A DNA stretch of 64,000 bases from Stigmatella aurantiaca DW4/3-1 (GCF_000165485.1 NC_014623.1:7272893-7336892); one strand, 5' to 3'. Shown: positions 46,309-55,870, counted from the first letter of the stretch. Translations and numbers: made by a program. The notes: generated by a model from the sequence alone, not told the origin.

Positions 46309-48216
46309 TCAGTCCTTGACGGGCGTGGCCTTGAGGGCGGCCTTGCCCTCCTTCACATAGACCTGGAAGCGCACGGTGCGGCAGGCGTACTTCTGGACGA
46401 GTTGCTCCTTGTTCTTGCGGAGCTTCTGCACGAACTTGTCGTAGGTGAGGCCGTCGGCCATCTCGCCGCACCGCTCGCGGGTGAGGACGAACTCCCGGAA
46501 GACTTCCTGGAAGTGGTAGTCCTCCTCCGAGAAGGCATCGGACACATTGCCCATGAACGTCGAGGCCCCGGGCAACGCCGCCCCCGGCAACGGCACGGGG
46601 GCCGGGGCGGGAACGGACCAGGGGACGGACACGGGAGCGGGCGCGGGGGCCGTGGGGTAGGTGTCCGCGAACGGCATCGGCATCTCCCGGGTCGGCGGGC
46701 GGAGCGAGGCCTGGAGCAGCTCGCGAGGAATGGCCGCCACGCGCGTCGTCTCCGGACTGTCGATCGTCGCTGCGGCGGCGGCCATCGGATCCGCCGCCTG
46801 CTGGAGCGTGTACGCCGCCGTGGGGATCTCCTCGAAGGAGAAGGCGCCCGCGCGCGGAGACGCCGGGAAGAACGACTGGTCATCCAGGGCGGGCGGCGGT
46901 GCCCGTTCGGACTCGAAGGGCACGGGCGCGGCCTGGAAGTGATGCGGCTCGGGCGCCGGGGCCGGCGGAAAGGGGAACGCCTCCTCGGGGGCCGGTGTGG
47001 TGAGGGCCTCCAGCGACTGGGGAGGGCCTCCAAACGGCAATTCCGGCGAAGCCCCGGGCAGGACAGTCCCCTCGGCCAGGGGCACATGCGCCGTGTTCTC
47101 GGGGCCAGGCGGGGACGAGGCGAAGTTCATCGCCGACACGGGCTCGGGCGACATCGAAGGCGCCACGGCCGGGGCCATGGAGGCCATGGCGCCGCCAATG
47201 CCGAGCGTGTCCCGCCCTTCGGAGGAGGGCTCCACGGCCTGGCGCTTGCTGGAGCCCATCACCACCGCCCACACCAAGCTCAGCCCCAGCAGGCCCGCGA
47301 GGCCCACGAGGGCATTGCGCTGATAGTCCGCCAGCGTGCCCAGGAGGGGCCGGGTGCTGACCAGGGCGATCACCTCGTAGGGGGTGCCCTCCAGCTCCCG
47401 GCGCGTCCCCACCAGCAGGGGCGTCTGACCTCCCAGGTAGTCCTTGCCCGTGGTGAGCACCGGCAACTTCACGGGCCCCAGCGCCTGGAGTTGCCCCCGC
47501 TGCACGACGGGCTGCGAGGCCTTGAGCGTGGTGACCGCACTGTCGACAAGCGCCTTCTGCCCTCCGCTGGCCACCACCTGGTTCTCCTTCACCAGGCCGA
47601 GCGCGGCGGCGCCCGAGGCGACCGTGGGGCCATCGAGGAGCCCTTCGGGCAGCAGCGGCACCCCCACCACCAGCGTCGCGGCGAGCTGCGTCTCCAGGCG
47701 CTCCGCCCCGGGGATGCGCACGAAGTTCCAGAGCACGGGCACGGAGGCAAAAGCGTGCGGCACGCCGAAGGCCTCCACCACGGAAGGGGCCTCCGCCGGG
47801 ATCAGCGCCTTCACGTCCAGCGCGGCGCCCTCCGGCGTCCCCTCCTGCCCCACACGCGCATGCCACGCGCCCGCGGGCGTCGAGAGCGCGATGACCACGC
47901 CGGGGATGTCCTTGGGCAGCACGGCCTCGGCGGCGGCCTGGACCGAAGCAAAGCCCGGGCGAGCCGAACCCTCGGCGTTCACCACCTCCTGCACCGAGGA
48001 GATCAGCTCGGGACTCGCCGCCAACCTCAGGGCCAGGGCCCGGGCAATCGCACGCCGGCTTTCCAGGGTGCGCACCACCTCGGCGGTGCTCGAACCCGCC
48101 TGCGCCTGAGCCCCTGCGACGGCCTGGGCCCCCAGGGGCCCCGACAGCACAGCGAAGTGGGCCAAGCCCAGCGCGAGCACCAGGAGTGCGAAAACGAGAA
48201 ACTTGACGCGAACCAT
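46309..48216 (-). CDS. MXAN_5187-family membrane protein
   Basis: 635 residues. A first membrane helix (about 5-25) and a second one near 302-322 enclose a periplasmic region of about 270 residues with Cache-like features (HARVGQEGTPEG, VPLLPEGLLDG). The cytoplasmic part is a long Pro/Ala-rich linker (about 330-560), then a conserved 75-residue end (EVFREFVLTRERCGEMADGLTYDKFVQKL) that fits my memory of the MXAN_5187 C-terminal domain. The ATG at 48216 has AAGGA upstream. It is convergent with the kinase, one base between the stops. It may sense envelope state; no enzyme motif is visible. Confidence 0.7.
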   Translation of the reverse strand: MVRVKFLVFALLVLALGLAHFAVLSGPLGAQAVAGAQAQAGSSTAEVVRTLESRRAIARALALRLAASPELISSVQEVVNAEGSARPGFASVQAAAEAVLPKDIPGVVIALSTPAGAWHARVGQEGTPEGAALDVKALIPAEAPSVVEAFGVPHAFASVPVLWNFVRIPGAERLETQLAATLVVGVPLLPEGLLDGPTVASGAAALGLVKENQVVASGGQKALVDSAVTTLKASQPVVQRGQLQALGPVKLPVLTTGKDYLGGQTPLLVGTRRELEGTPYEVIALVSTRPLLGTLADYQRNALVGLAGLLGLSLVWAVVMGSSKRQAVEPSSEGRDTLGIGGAMASMAPAVAPSMSPEPVSAMNFASSPPGPENTAHVPLAEGTVLPGASPELPFGGPPQSLEALTTPAPEEAFPFPPAPAPEPHHFQAAPVPFESERAPPPALDDQSFFPASPRAGAFSFEEIPTAAYTLQQAADPMAAAAATIDSPETTRVAAIPRELLQASLRPPTREMPMPFADTYPTAPAPAPVSVPWSVPAPAPVPLPGAALPGASTFMGNVSDAFSEEDYHFQEVFREFVLTRERCGEMADGLTYDKFVQKLRKNKEQLVQKYACRTVRFQVYVKEGKAALKATPVKD

Positions 48217-48363
48217 CGCCGTCCTTTGGCCCAGAGGGGGGGGTTGCTCGCTTATAGCGTCCACCGCTCCAGCCCAGCAAGAATCGGCGTGGCAACGCGC
48301 GAGGCGCTCGGGCGCCAAGCGGGCAGCTTGGAAGCCCGAGCCCTCGCCCCACTGCTCTCTGCC

Positions 48364-48723
48364 CTAGTACGGAGGAACCTTGGCCTCGAGATCGCCGGGC
48401 AAGCCCTGGGTTGCCACGCTGCGCCGCCGCTCGATGCTGCGCTTCAGGGCCTTCTCCAAACGGTCCCGCGTCGCGTCAATGGCCTGGTGCAACGTCTCCG
48501 CGGTCTCGGTGACGTGAACGGCCTCGAGCCCTGGCATGCGCATCGTCACCCGGCACTCCTTGTCCACGCCTCCCTTGGGGCCGTTGATGTCCACGAGCGC
48601 GATGTCGATCTCCGACGCCTCGTCATCAGCGAACCGCTCGATGTGAGCCACCAGATGCTCATCCACGTATGCCTTCAACCCATCCGACAGGGACAGGTGG
48701 ACCCCTCGCATCAACACCTTCAT
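48364..48723 (-). CDS. hpf: Ribosome hibernation promoting factor
   Basis: 119-residue short-form HPF/RaiA protein that binds the 30S decoding region in stationary phase. It begins MKVLMRGVHLSLSDGLKAYVDEHL and has the family's beta-alpha core with ETLHQAIDATRDRLEKALKR. The ATG at 48723 is preceded by GGAGGTGA, an ideal ribosome site. A much longer frame opens upstream on this strand but it runs into the receiver gene's antisense and is not coding. The C-terminal dimerisation domain of long HPF is absent. Confidence 0.9.
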   Translation of the reverse strand: MKVLMRGVHLSLSDGLKAYVDEHLVAHIERFADDEASEIDIALVDINGPKGGVDKECRVTMRMPGLEAVHVTETAETLHQAIDATRDRLEKALKRSIERRRSVATQGLPGDLEAKVPPY

Positions 48724-48867
48724 GGAATCACCTCCGGGCCTGAAGATAGGCAGCCAGCCTCCGGCGGGGGATGGCAAAGGCCCTGCTCGCCTGCCCTCCC
48801 GGCGGCCAGGGCCTGACAGGCGCCCCCAGTGTGAACGTTTCGCCTCCGAAGTGGGTTGCACGAGAGC

Positions 48868-49230
48868 ATGGATACCGAGCGCATCAAAGTGCTGTTGGTC
48901 GAAGACGACGGGGACAGCCGGGAGCTGCTGGCGGAACTCCTGGAAGAAGAGTTCGAAGTCCTGACGGCCGGAGACGGGCTCTCTGGGTTGAAGGCCTTCG
49001 AGACGGATCACCCGGATGTCATCGTGACGGACGAGTCCTTGCCCGGCATGTGCGGCACGGTGCTCGCCCAGCACGTGAAGCAGCGCAACCCCCAGGCGCG
49101 CGTCATTCTCGTCTCGGGCTATTCACAAGTGGAAGGTGCTGAACACTGTGACATGGTGTTGCGCAAACCAATCGACGTCGTGCGGCTGTCGGCCGCCGTG
49201 GAAAGCCTCGGGGAGGCGGCCAGGCATTAA
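48868..49230 (+). CDS. Single-domain CheY-like response regulator
   Basis: 120-residue receiver domain: acidic pair in LVEDDGDSR, phosphoacceptor Asp55 (IVTDESLPG), Ser83 and Lys100 (LRKPID). There is no output domain. The start is the ATG at 48868; a TTG a few codons upstream is in frame. It is divergent from hpf and not linked to a kinase gene, so it could serve any phosphorelay in the cell. Confidence 0.85.
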   Translation: MDTERIKVLLVEDDGDSRELLAELLEEEFEVLTAGDGLSGLKAFETDHPDVIVTDESLPGMCGTVLAQHVKQRNPQARVILVSGYSQVEGAEHCDMVLRKPIDVVRLSAAVESLGEAARH

Positions 49231-49284
49231 AACCCCGTGCTAATTTCGAACGCAGACCCCAGCTTCTTGGGCAGGGAGGCCACG

Positions 49285-49725
49285 ATGAAGTACTGCGTCG
49301 AGTGCGGCTCGGAGTACCAAGACAGCGTCAAGGCGTGCGCGGATTGCCCGGAGGGCCAACTGGTGGACAAGGAGACCATGCGTCAGCAGGGTCTGCCCAT
49401 TGCCCATGAGAAGGACACCCGGGAGTTCATCCAGGTGGGCACCGCCGAGAACCCCCTGACCGCGGAGGACTACGTCCGGCTGCTGGAAGCCGAGCGGGTG
49501 CCCGTCATCGCCCGGCCCCGCGGCTCGGGCAGCGTGGACGCGCTCACCACGGGCAACGCGCTGCCCTGGTGGGAGATCCTCGTGCCCGCGGAGCACAGGG
49601 CGCGGGCCATCGAGTTGCTGGCCCGGGAGAAGGACAACCTCGAGGCCACCGAGGCCGAGGCCATCCGGGCGGCCGAGGAGGAGGAGCGCGAGAGCGAGGG
49701 CTTCGGGGCACCGCCTCCGGCCTGA
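49285..49725 (+). CDS. Zinc-ribbon protein with DUF2007-like domain
   Basis: 146 residues. An N-terminal zinc ribbon (CVECGSEYQDSVKACADC) is followed by a DUF2007-like domain in the middle (EDYVRLLEAERVPVIARP, EILVPAEHRARAIELL) and an acidic helical tail. DUF2007 proteins are called putative signal-transducing proteins without a proven role. The ATG at 49285 has GGGAGG five bases upstream. It lies 54 bp after the receiver gene. Confidence 0.75.
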   Translation: MKYCVECGSEYQDSVKACADCPEGQLVDKETMRQQGLPIAHEKDTREFIQVGTAENPLTAEDYVRLLEAERVPVIARPRGSGSVDALTTGNALPWWEILVPAEHRARAIELLAREKDNLEATEAEAIRAAEEEERESEGFGAPPPA

Positions 49726-49731
49726 GCCCTT

Positions 49732-50607
49732 TCAGGGCGAGTGGAGGACAGTGCGCGTCTGTGCGTCATCGGGCGAGTGAACCTCGAAGAGGCTCACCCC
49801 CGTGACCTTCCACTTGTCGTACTTGGCGTTGCGCGCCAGGAACGACTCCAGATCTTCATCCACCACCCGGCCATACCGGTTGCGGGCGGCGTGACGCAGC
49901 CAGGTCCGCCGCCCCTTCTGCACGATGAAGCCCAGGTGGGTGATGCGCGTGGCCTTGAGGGGCAGATCATCCCGGAGCACGAGCAGGATGGTGCCCGAGG
50001 GCACCTGCCGCGCGTGGGCCAGGATCCGGTCCAAGGGCAGCATGTTCAGCGCGAAGGTTCCCCGGGGCTGCCGCTCGGGGGGCAACGTCAGCGATTGGGA
50101 GGACTTCGACTTCCACGTGAGGGGGGTGAGCACCTTCTGGACGCGAACGGTGTCCTCGCCCCCGTAGCGCCGCGTCACATCCACCACGAAGCCCTTGCGG
50201 ACGTTGTTGGGCAACCACTGGGCCTCCATGAGGTGGTTGCGATCCTCGTACACGGGGGTGCTCGCGTACCGGATGCGCTCCAGCAGGGGCTCCACCTCGG
50301 CGTCGTTCCGGGCCAGGCTGAGCGCCATGGACTGCTCGACGAACGTCAGACAGTCCACCGCATCCAGGCGGAAGGTGGGATCCGGATCCACGCCGGTGCC
50401 CTCCCCCAGGGGAGAGGCCAGGTAGGGCGTGCCGAGAAAGCGCTCGCTCACGTGCAGCAACCGCTCGGCCAGCGGCGCCGGGGCCTCCAGGGCCAGCAGG
50501 GCGGCCCGCTGCTCGAGGGACAGCGCGGTCCATCCACCGGGGGCGGACTCCACCGGGGCCTGGCTCAGCACGAGCGCCGCGGTGAGCGAAACAGCCCACG
50601 CCATCAT
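49732..50607 (-). CDS. DUF1460 amidase-like peptidoglycan hydrolase
   Basis: 291 residues with a signal peptide. The DUF1460 fold is a variant NlpC/P60 cysteine amidase family: DAVDCLTFVEQ holds the likely nucleophile and RITHLGFIV the His. Homologues cut N-acetylmuramoyl-L-alanine bonds or muropeptides in the periplasm. The start overlaps the stop of the upstream HEAT gene (ATGA), so the two form an operon. Confidence 0.82.
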   Translation of the reverse strand: MMAWAVSLTAALVLSQAPVESAPGGWTALSLEQRAALLALEAPAPLAERLLHVSERFLGTPYLASPLGEGTGVDPDPTFRLDAVDCLTFVEQSMALSLARNDAEVEPLLERIRYASTPVYEDRNHLMEAQWLPNNVRKGFVVDVTRRYGGEDTVRVQKVLTPLTWKSKSSQSLTLPPERQPRGTFALNMLPLDRILAHARQVPSGTILLVLRDDLPLKATRITHLGFIVQKGRRTWLRHAARNRYGRVVDEDLESFLARNAKYDKWKVTGVSLFEVHSPDDAQTRTVLHSP

Positions 50608-51587
50608 GGCACCGCACCTGCCTTGCGGAGGATGGCCTTGCGCTGGTCATCGGCGAGGCGGAGCCCCTCCAGTTCCTTCTCGTAGGCCAGCTTCTCCTCC
50701 CCTTCGGCCTTGAAGGAGGCGAGCACGAGCCATTCCAACATCTTCGGATCTCCCCCCTGATAGAGGATACGGGCCGAGCCCGCCGCGAGGGAGCGGTCTG
50801 GATCATCCAGCAAGGGCTTGAGCGAGGGTCCCGCCTTCTTGGCGGAGACGCCATCGTAAAGCTCCAGCCCCTGGCGGCGGACGAAACGGTCCTGGGAGCC
50901 GAGCAGCTTGTTGGCGAAAGCGAATCCCTCCGGAGCGCCCAGGTGGCACAACCCCCGGGCCGCGGCGAAGCGGGTGCTCTCCGAGTCGCTGGAGAGAAAC
51001 TCCTTCAGTGTCTCCCCCTGCTTGGCGTCGCCGGAGCGGCCCACCGCCACCAGCAGTTCGGCGCGGACCTCGGGCTCTTGCTCCGTCCTGGCCAGGGCCA
51101 CCAACGTCTTGCCCACCTTGGGGTTGCCCGAGAGGCCCAGGGCCTTGGCGGCCTCCTTGCGAACCCCGCTGCTCTTGTCCTCCAGCAGCGGCATCAGCAC
51201 GTCCACCCGGCGGCTGCGCAGCTTGCCCAGCCCTTGGGCCGCGTACATGCGCACCGGGCTGTCCCCATCCGAGGCCAGCCGGGCCAGGAGCGGCTCCGCG
51301 CCCCGGGTCTCCAGCGCCGCGAGCACCGCGGTGAGGTTGCGCCGGGTGCGCTCATCCACCACCTTGCGCAGATACAACTGAATCTGCTCCGCCGCGTACT
51401 CCGCCTCGCCGGCATAGCGCAGCCGGGAGATGGTGGTAGGCACGGGTGCGCCCGCGACGAGCTGCTCGAGCTGGGCGTCCACCTCCGAGCGGTTGCGCAG
51501 CCGCTTCTGGGCAGACGGGGGCAGCGCCAGGGCGAGCGGGGCGAGCAGGACCAGGGCCAGGCCAAGAGAGCAAAGGGACGTGCGCAC
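50604..51587 (-). CDS. Secreted HEAT-repeat protein
   Basis: 327 residues with a signal peptide (SLGLALVLLAPLALA) and HEAT/PBS-lyase-like repeats from about 85 to 280 (PVRMYAAQGLGKLRS, GVRKEAAKALGLSG, EVRAELLVAVGRSG, STRFAAARGLCHLG). The repeats form a solenoid for protein binding. The start is taken as the GTG at 51587; an in-frame TTG at 51605 is possible. It precedes the amidase gene with a four-base overlap and may regulate or scaffold it. Confidence 0.78.
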   Translation of the reverse strand: MRTSLCSLGLALVLLAPLALALPPSAQKRLRNRSEVDAQLEQLVAGAPVPTTISRLRYAGEAEYAAEQIQLYLRKVVDERTRRNLTAVLAALETRGAEPLLARLASDGDSPVRMYAAQGLGKLRSRRVDVLMPLLEDKSSGVRKEAAKALGLSGNPKVGKTLVALARTEQEPEVRAELLVAVGRSGDAKQGETLKEFLSSDSESTRFAAARGLCHLGAPEGFAFANKLLGSQDRFVRRQGLELYDGVSAKKAGPSLKPLLDDPDRSLAAGSARILYQGGDPKMLEWLVLASFKAEGEEKLAYEKELEGLRLADDQRKAILRKAGAVP

Positions 51588-51740
51588 GGCGCCGGACGAT
51601 GACAAGGGCGGCGCCGGCCTGTCAAAGTCCTGTCCCAGCTTGCCCCTTCGCTTGGCAGATGTGCCCGATTCTTGACCCCCCTGGGCCCGGTTGATACGAC
51701 CTGAACGATCGTCCTCTAGCCCTCACCCCAAGGCCTCCCC

Positions 51741-52058
51741 ATGAAGCAGCTGACGGTACTGGTGGCAGTGGCGGGCGCCCTCGCCGGGTGCGGCCCAGTG
51801 CGCACCACCGCCAATCTCCTGGATGCCGAAGTCCAGATCCAGGCGGCCCGCACCGCGGGGGCCGAGAAGGAAGCCCCCTACGAGTGGACCCTCGCCAACC
51901 TCTATCTGTACAAGGCCCGCGAGGAGGTCGGCTACTCGGACTACCAGGCGGGCGTGGACTTCGCCGTGAAGGCATCCAAGTACGCCAACGAGGCCCGCGA
52001 GAAGGCCATGTCCGTGGGCTCCGAGTCTTCCCCCAGCGGTAGCCGCCCCACTCCCTAG
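51741..52058 (+). CDS. DUF4398 lipoprotein
   Basis: 105 residues with lipobox ALAGC (Cys17) followed by a helical DUF4398-like segment (AEVQIQAARTAGAEKEAPYEWTLANLYLYKAREE). It is placed 11 bp before an OmpA-type lipoprotein gene that has a similar N-terminal helical region, so the two probably act together at the outer membrane or cell wall. No enzymatic function is apparent. Confidence 0.75.
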   Translation: MKQLTVLVAVAGALAGCGPVRTTANLLDAEVQIQAARTAGAEKEAPYEWTLANLYLYKAREEVGYSDYQAGVDFAVKASKYANEAREKAMSVGSESSPSGSRPTP

Positions 52059-52069
52059 AGCGCCCCCTG

Positions 52070-53476
52070 ATGAAGCGTTACTTCCCTTTCGCGCTGCTCC
52101 TCGTCCTCTCCGCATGCGTCAGCGGCTCGAAGATCCGCGCTGACTCCGAGGTCATCCAGGCGGATGTCGAGCGCGCCCGCCGCAGCGGCGCCCAGCGCTG
52201 CGCCCCGCGCGAGCTGGCCACCGCCGAGGCGAACCTGGACTTCGCCCGAGGCGAGCTCAGCCAGGGCAGCAGCTTCCGCGCCTCCGAGCACATCCGCCTC
52301 GCCGACACCTCCATCAAGAAGGCGCTGGCGCTCTCCAAGGACTGCGCCCCCAAGCAGGTGGTGGTGCGGGAAAAGCCCGATCAGCCTCAGCCGCAGCAGC
52401 CCCAGGACCCGCCATCCCAGCAGGTCGTGGTGCGCATCGAGGAGACGGACAGCGACGGGGACGGCATCCTCGACAAGGACGACCCCTGCCCGGACCAAGC
52501 CGAGGACAAGGACGGCTTCGAGGACATGGACGGCTGCCCCGAGCCGGACAACGACAAGGACGGCGTCCTCGACGCGGCGGACAAGTGCCCCCTCCTCCCG
52601 GGCCCCGCGGACAACGCGGGCTGCCCCGAGGAGACGCCGAAGGACCGGGACGGCGACGGCATCCCCGACAAGCAGGACAAGTGCCCCGACCAGGCCGAGG
52701 ACCGGGACGGTTTCCAGGACGAGGACGGCTGCCCCGAGCTGGACAACGACAGCGACGGCATCGTCGACAGCGCGGACAAGTGCCCGAACGAGCTGGGCCC
52801 CCTTCAGAACCTGGGCTGCCCCATCGTCGACAAGGACGGGGACGGCATCAATGATCCGCAGGACAAGTGCCCGGACGAGCCGGAGGACAAGGACGGCTTC
52901 CAGGACGAGGACGGCTGCCCGGACCTGGACAACGACGCGGACGGAGTGCCGGACGGCCAGGACAAGTGCCCGCTCGAGGCGGGGCCGGCGGAGAACGGCG
53001 GCTGCCCGGACTCGGACAAGGACCGGGACGGCATCGTGGACCGGCTGGACGCCTGCCCCGAGGAGCCTGGGGTCCCCGAGGAGAAGGGGTGCGCCAAGAA
53101 GTACAAGATGGTGGTCGTCAAGAAGGACCGGATCGAGATCAAGAAGCAGATCAACTTCGGCACCGGTTCGGCGAAGATCGTCGGCGCCCAGAGCCTGGCC
53201 ATCCTCAAGGATATCGCCCTGGTGCTGGTCGACATGCCCATCATCAAGAAGGTGCGCATCGAGGGCCACACGGACTCGCAGGGCGCCGATGCCTCCAACC
53301 TGCGCCTGTCGCAGAAGCGGGCGGACGCGGTGATGGCGCAGCTCATCAAGCTGGGCATCGATCCGGGCCGGTTGGAAGCCGTGGGCTACGGCGAGACGAA
53401 GCCCATTGCCTCGAACGCGACGAAGGCGGGCCGCGCGGAGAACCGCCGGACCGAGTTCAACATCGTCGAGCAGTAG
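52070..53476 (+). CDS. OmpA-family lipoprotein with thrombospondin type 3 repeats
   Basis: 468 residues. The signal ends at LLVLSAC (Cys16). A DUF4398-like helix region spans about 20-100, followed by seven or more thrombospondin type 3 calcium repeats (DSDGDGILDKDDPCPD, DNDSDGIVDSADKCPN) to about 340. The C-terminal OmpA domain has EGHTDSQGADASN and NRRTEFNI and binds peptidoglycan in relatives. Such proteins bridge the outer membrane and wall and the repeats need calcium. It is the second gene of a two-gene operon with the DUF4398 lipoprotein. Confidence 0.88.
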   Translation: MKRYFPFALLLVLSACVSGSKIRADSEVIQADVERARRSGAQRCAPRELATAEANLDFARGELSQGSSFRASEHIRLADTSIKKALALSKDCAPKQVVVREKPDQPQPQQPQDPPSQQVVVRIEETDSDGDGILDKDDPCPDQAEDKDGFEDMDGCPEPDNDKDGVLDAADKCPLLPGPADNAGCPEETPKDRDGDGIPDKQDKCPDQAEDRDGFQDEDGCPELDNDSDGIVDSADKCPNELGPLQNLGCPIVDKDGDGINDPQDKCPDEPEDKDGFQDEDGCPDLDNDADGVPDGQDKCPLEAGPAENGGCPDSDKDRDGIVDRLDACPEEPGVPEEKGCAKKYKMVVVKKDRIEIKKQINFGTGSAKIVGAQSLAILKDIALVLVDMPIIKKVRIEGHTDSQGADASNLRLSQKRADAVMAQLIKLGIDPGRLEAVGYGETKPIASNATKAGRAENRRTEFNIVEQ

Positions 53477-53490
53477 GCCCAGAGGAAGGC

Positions 53491-53516
53491 GGGGGAAGGG
53501 CGTTGGGCCCTCCCCT
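53491..53516. terminator. Candidate hairpin between convergent ompA-like and truD genes
   Basis: GGGGAAGGGC (53492-53501) pairs with GCCCTCCCC (53507-53515) with one bulged A. No strong T run follows on either strand, so it may be a weak or Rho-assisted terminator. Confidence 0.35.
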
Positions 53517-53524
53517 GCTCCGCC

Positions 53525-54541
53525 CTACCCGTCCTTGAGCAGCTCCGCGAGCACCTCGGTGGCGTAGGCGCCCCGGGGCAGCTCGAAGGCAAGCAGCAGG
53601 TCCTCGCCCTCCGGCGTCAGCTCAGGGTGGCCCATGCGGACCCGGTAGGGTCTCCGGGCCCCTTCCGTCTCTCCCCGTCCCCGGGCGAAGTCCGCCAGCG
53701 TCACGCCTTCTTCCGTGAGAAGGGCGGCCTCGGCCTCGGCCACCCCATGGGCCGAGGGCGTCATCTCCGGGCCGAACAGGGGGCCCGCGGGGCTCACCTC
53801 GAACGCGGCGGCGCGGGGGGCATCCACCTCGGGCGCCTCGCAGACGAAGAGGCCGCCCGTCTCCTCCTTGCGGAGCACATCGCCCAGCAAGGCGGTATCG
53901 AAGGTGCCCCCGCTCAGGCGCGCCGCGAGGGCGCGGTTGAAGAGCCGGGATTGGAAGGCCGAGAGGTACAGCTTGCGCTCGAAGCGATCCGGCTTCCGGG
54001 GCAGCCGCTGGCCCAGCAGCAGCGCCTTGCCCAGGTCCGCATTGTCCCCCTCGCGGCCGAAGCGCTGCTCTCCGAAGTAGTTGGGCACCCCGCGCGCCGC
54101 CAGCCGGGAGAAGGCCTCGCGCGCCGCGTCCACGTCCTTCACCCCCCGCATGCGGAGCTGGAAGCGGTTGCCCTTCAGGTGCCCGGTCCGCAGCTTGTTG
54201 CCGTGCCGGCGCGCCCACAGCACGCGCACGCCCTCCAGGGCGAAGCCGGGCAACTTGCCCTCGGCCCGCGCGGGCACGGAGATCAGCTGGCGGGTGACGG
54301 CATGGCGATCCTTCATGCCGGCAACGCCCACATCCCCCTCGGGAACCTCCAGGGACTTCGCGAGCGCGCGCACCACCTCGCGCGTGTCGCGGCCCCGCTT
54401 CTCCAGCCAGAGGTAGAGGTGCTCGCCCTGCCCACTGGGCTCATAGGCGGGCAGCTCCTCCACCTCGAAGTCTTCGGGAACGAGCTTGAAGGCCCCGCCA
54501 CATCCGGGGACATCGGCGGTCAGTCGCGGCAAACGGGTCAC
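53525..54541 (-). CDS. truD: tRNA pseudouridine(13) synthase TruD
   Basis: 338-residue TruD enzyme that isomerises U13 in certain tRNAs. The catalytic Asp78 lies in AGMKDRHAVTRQ, and ERKLYLSAFQSRLFN and FEVEELPAYEPSG are family features. The start is a GTG overlapping the upstream gene's stop (GTGA) at 54541. An apparent 619-codon frame further upstream is only an open shadow of the DUF4388 gene. The two genes are translationally coupled. Confidence 0.9.
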   Translation of the reverse strand: MTRLPRLTADVPGCGGAFKLVPEDFEVEELPAYEPSGQGEHLYLWLEKRGRDTREVVRALAKSLEVPEGDVGVAGMKDRHAVTRQLISVPARAEGKLPGFALEGVRVLWARRHGNKLRTGHLKGNRFQLRMRGVKDVDAAREAFSRLAARGVPNYFGEQRFGREGDNADLGKALLLGQRLPRKPDRFERKLYLSAFQSRLFNRALAARLSGGTFDTALLGDVLRKEETGGLFVCEAPEVDAPRAAAFEVSPAGPLFGPEMTPSAHGVAEAEAALLTEEGVTLADFARGRGETEGARRPYRVRMGHPELTPEGEDLLLAFELPRGAYATEVLAELLKDG

Positions 54542-55860
54542 GGTATCTCGAGCGTGGAGCGCAGTTCCTTCACGCGCCGGGCGAGATCCTCGTCCGCGCG
54601 GACCTCCAGCAGGTCTCCCGCCTGGAAGAGGAGGAAGAACATCACGTCGCTGAGAGCCTGCGTGAAGGACGCGAGCGGCTCGGAGCCCAGGCCCGACCGG
54701 TGGCGCTCGAAGGCCTCGATGAGCTTCTGCTCGGAGAGGGTTCCTTCCTCCGTCAGGTCCAACCCCGCGAGCACCGGCGAGGACGACAGGGCCTGGCCCG
54801 AGAGGGCGGCATTGGCGGAGGCGATGAACTCGCGCTCCATGCCCTGCTTGGCCACCTCGTTGCGGATCTCCCGGAAGATGAGGTTGAAGACGCGCACCAC
54901 CTCCCGGTGGTCCACGCCCTCGGGGCGCACCGCGGGCATGGGCCAAGCGGGGGTGGGTGGAGAGAAGGACTCCAGCTCCGGGGACGGCGTCATCGCCAGG
55001 GGCTTTTCGGACAGCAGCGCGAAGCCGCCCTCCAGCAGGCGGAAGACCACCTTGGTGACGTCGAACTCGGACAGCTTGGCCGTATGCCCCAGTTCCAGCA
55101 ACGTGCGCTGGCCGTTCAACAGGGCCAGGACCCGGTCCTCGTCCTCCTCCAGCTTGCCGTCGGAGGGGCGCTTCTTTCCCACGTAGAGCCGCCCATGGGG
55201 GATGCGCTTCCGGAAGTGCGCCATCTCGTCGATCTTCCGGATGCTGTCCATCAGCAGGCTCTGCGTGGACAGCTGGATGCTGTGCGCGGACTTGTCGTCC
55301 AGCGGGTGATCGATGAGGAAGAACGACCCCTCCCGGCACAGGACGATCGAGTGGAAGATCTCGCTCACCTGGTGGGTGACACACTTGAAGAGATCGTGCG
55401 CCTGCAGGTAGCCCTTCTCCACCAAGGCACGGCCGACCTTCGAGGGCGGCTGCTCCCGGAGCACCTCCTCGAGCTGAGGCCGCGCCACGTAGCCCAGGCG
55501 GATGAGCACCTCGCCCAACCGGTCCGCCGGGTCATCGGAGCTGGCGCCCCGCACCTCGCCTTCGCGCAAGGTGATGGAGCGCTCGCCGCCGGGCGTGCGC
55601 ACGCGGATGATGCCGCTCCAGCGCGCCTGGCTCAGGAAGGCGATGAGGTCCGACAGGGGAAAGCCGCTCGCATCGCCCGAGAGCACGACGCGCGGCGTGG
55701 GGACGCTTCCGCCCTGGGCGGGCGTGCGCGAGAAGACCAGGAGGTCCGGCGCCGTGGGCATGAGCACATACGCTCCCGCGCGGCCCGCGAGCGGCAGCGG
55801 CCCCTGGCGGTCCTCGGGGACGAGTTGGGAGAACCCGTCGATGCGAAAGCGGTGCGTCAT
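54538..55860 (-). CDS. DUF4388 (PATAN) domain protein
   Basis: 440 residues. A DUF4388/PATAN-like region (about 55-160) contains LSGDASGFPLSDLIAFLSQARWSGIIRV and GEVRGASSDDPADRLGEVLIRLGYV. A second similar helical segment follows (LLMDSIRKIDEM, RVLALLNGQRTLLELGHTAKLSEFDVTKVVFRLLEGGF). DUF4388 proteins are common in myxobacteria and are associated with two-component and gliding systems. There is no output enzyme, so it may be an adaptor. The ATG at 55860 starts ten bases after the DsbA-like gene's stop. Confidence 0.75.
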   Translation of the reverse strand: MTHRFRIDGFSQLVPEDRQGPLPLAGRAGAYVLMPTAPDLLVFSRTPAQGGSVPTPRVVLSGDASGFPLSDLIAFLSQARWSGIIRVRTPGGERSITLREGEVRGASSDDPADRLGEVLIRLGYVARPQLEEVLREQPPSKVGRALVEKGYLQAHDLFKCVTHQVSEIFHSIVLCREGSFFLIDHPLDDKSAHSIQLSTQSLLMDSIRKIDEMAHFRKRIPHGRLYVGKKRPSDGKLEEDEDRVLALLNGQRTLLELGHTAKLSEFDVTKVVFRLLEGGFALLSEKPLAMTPSPELESFSPPTPAWPMPAVRPEGVDHREVVRVFNLIFREIRNEVAKQGMEREFIASANAALSGQALSSSPVLAGLDLTEEGTLSEQKLIEAFERHRSGLGSEPLASFTQALSDVMFFLLFQAGDLLEVRADEDLARRVKELRSTLEIP

Positions 55861-55870
55861 GCCGGTACCG

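Noticed and set aside
48724-49074. A 236-codon N-terminally extended hpf
   Set aside because: The extension is antisense to the receiver gene and the ideal ribosome site is at 48723.
54542-55384. A 619-codon truD reading frame
   Set aside because: The extra part is out-of-frame shadow of the DUF4388 gene; TruD homology begins at the overlapping GTG at 54541.
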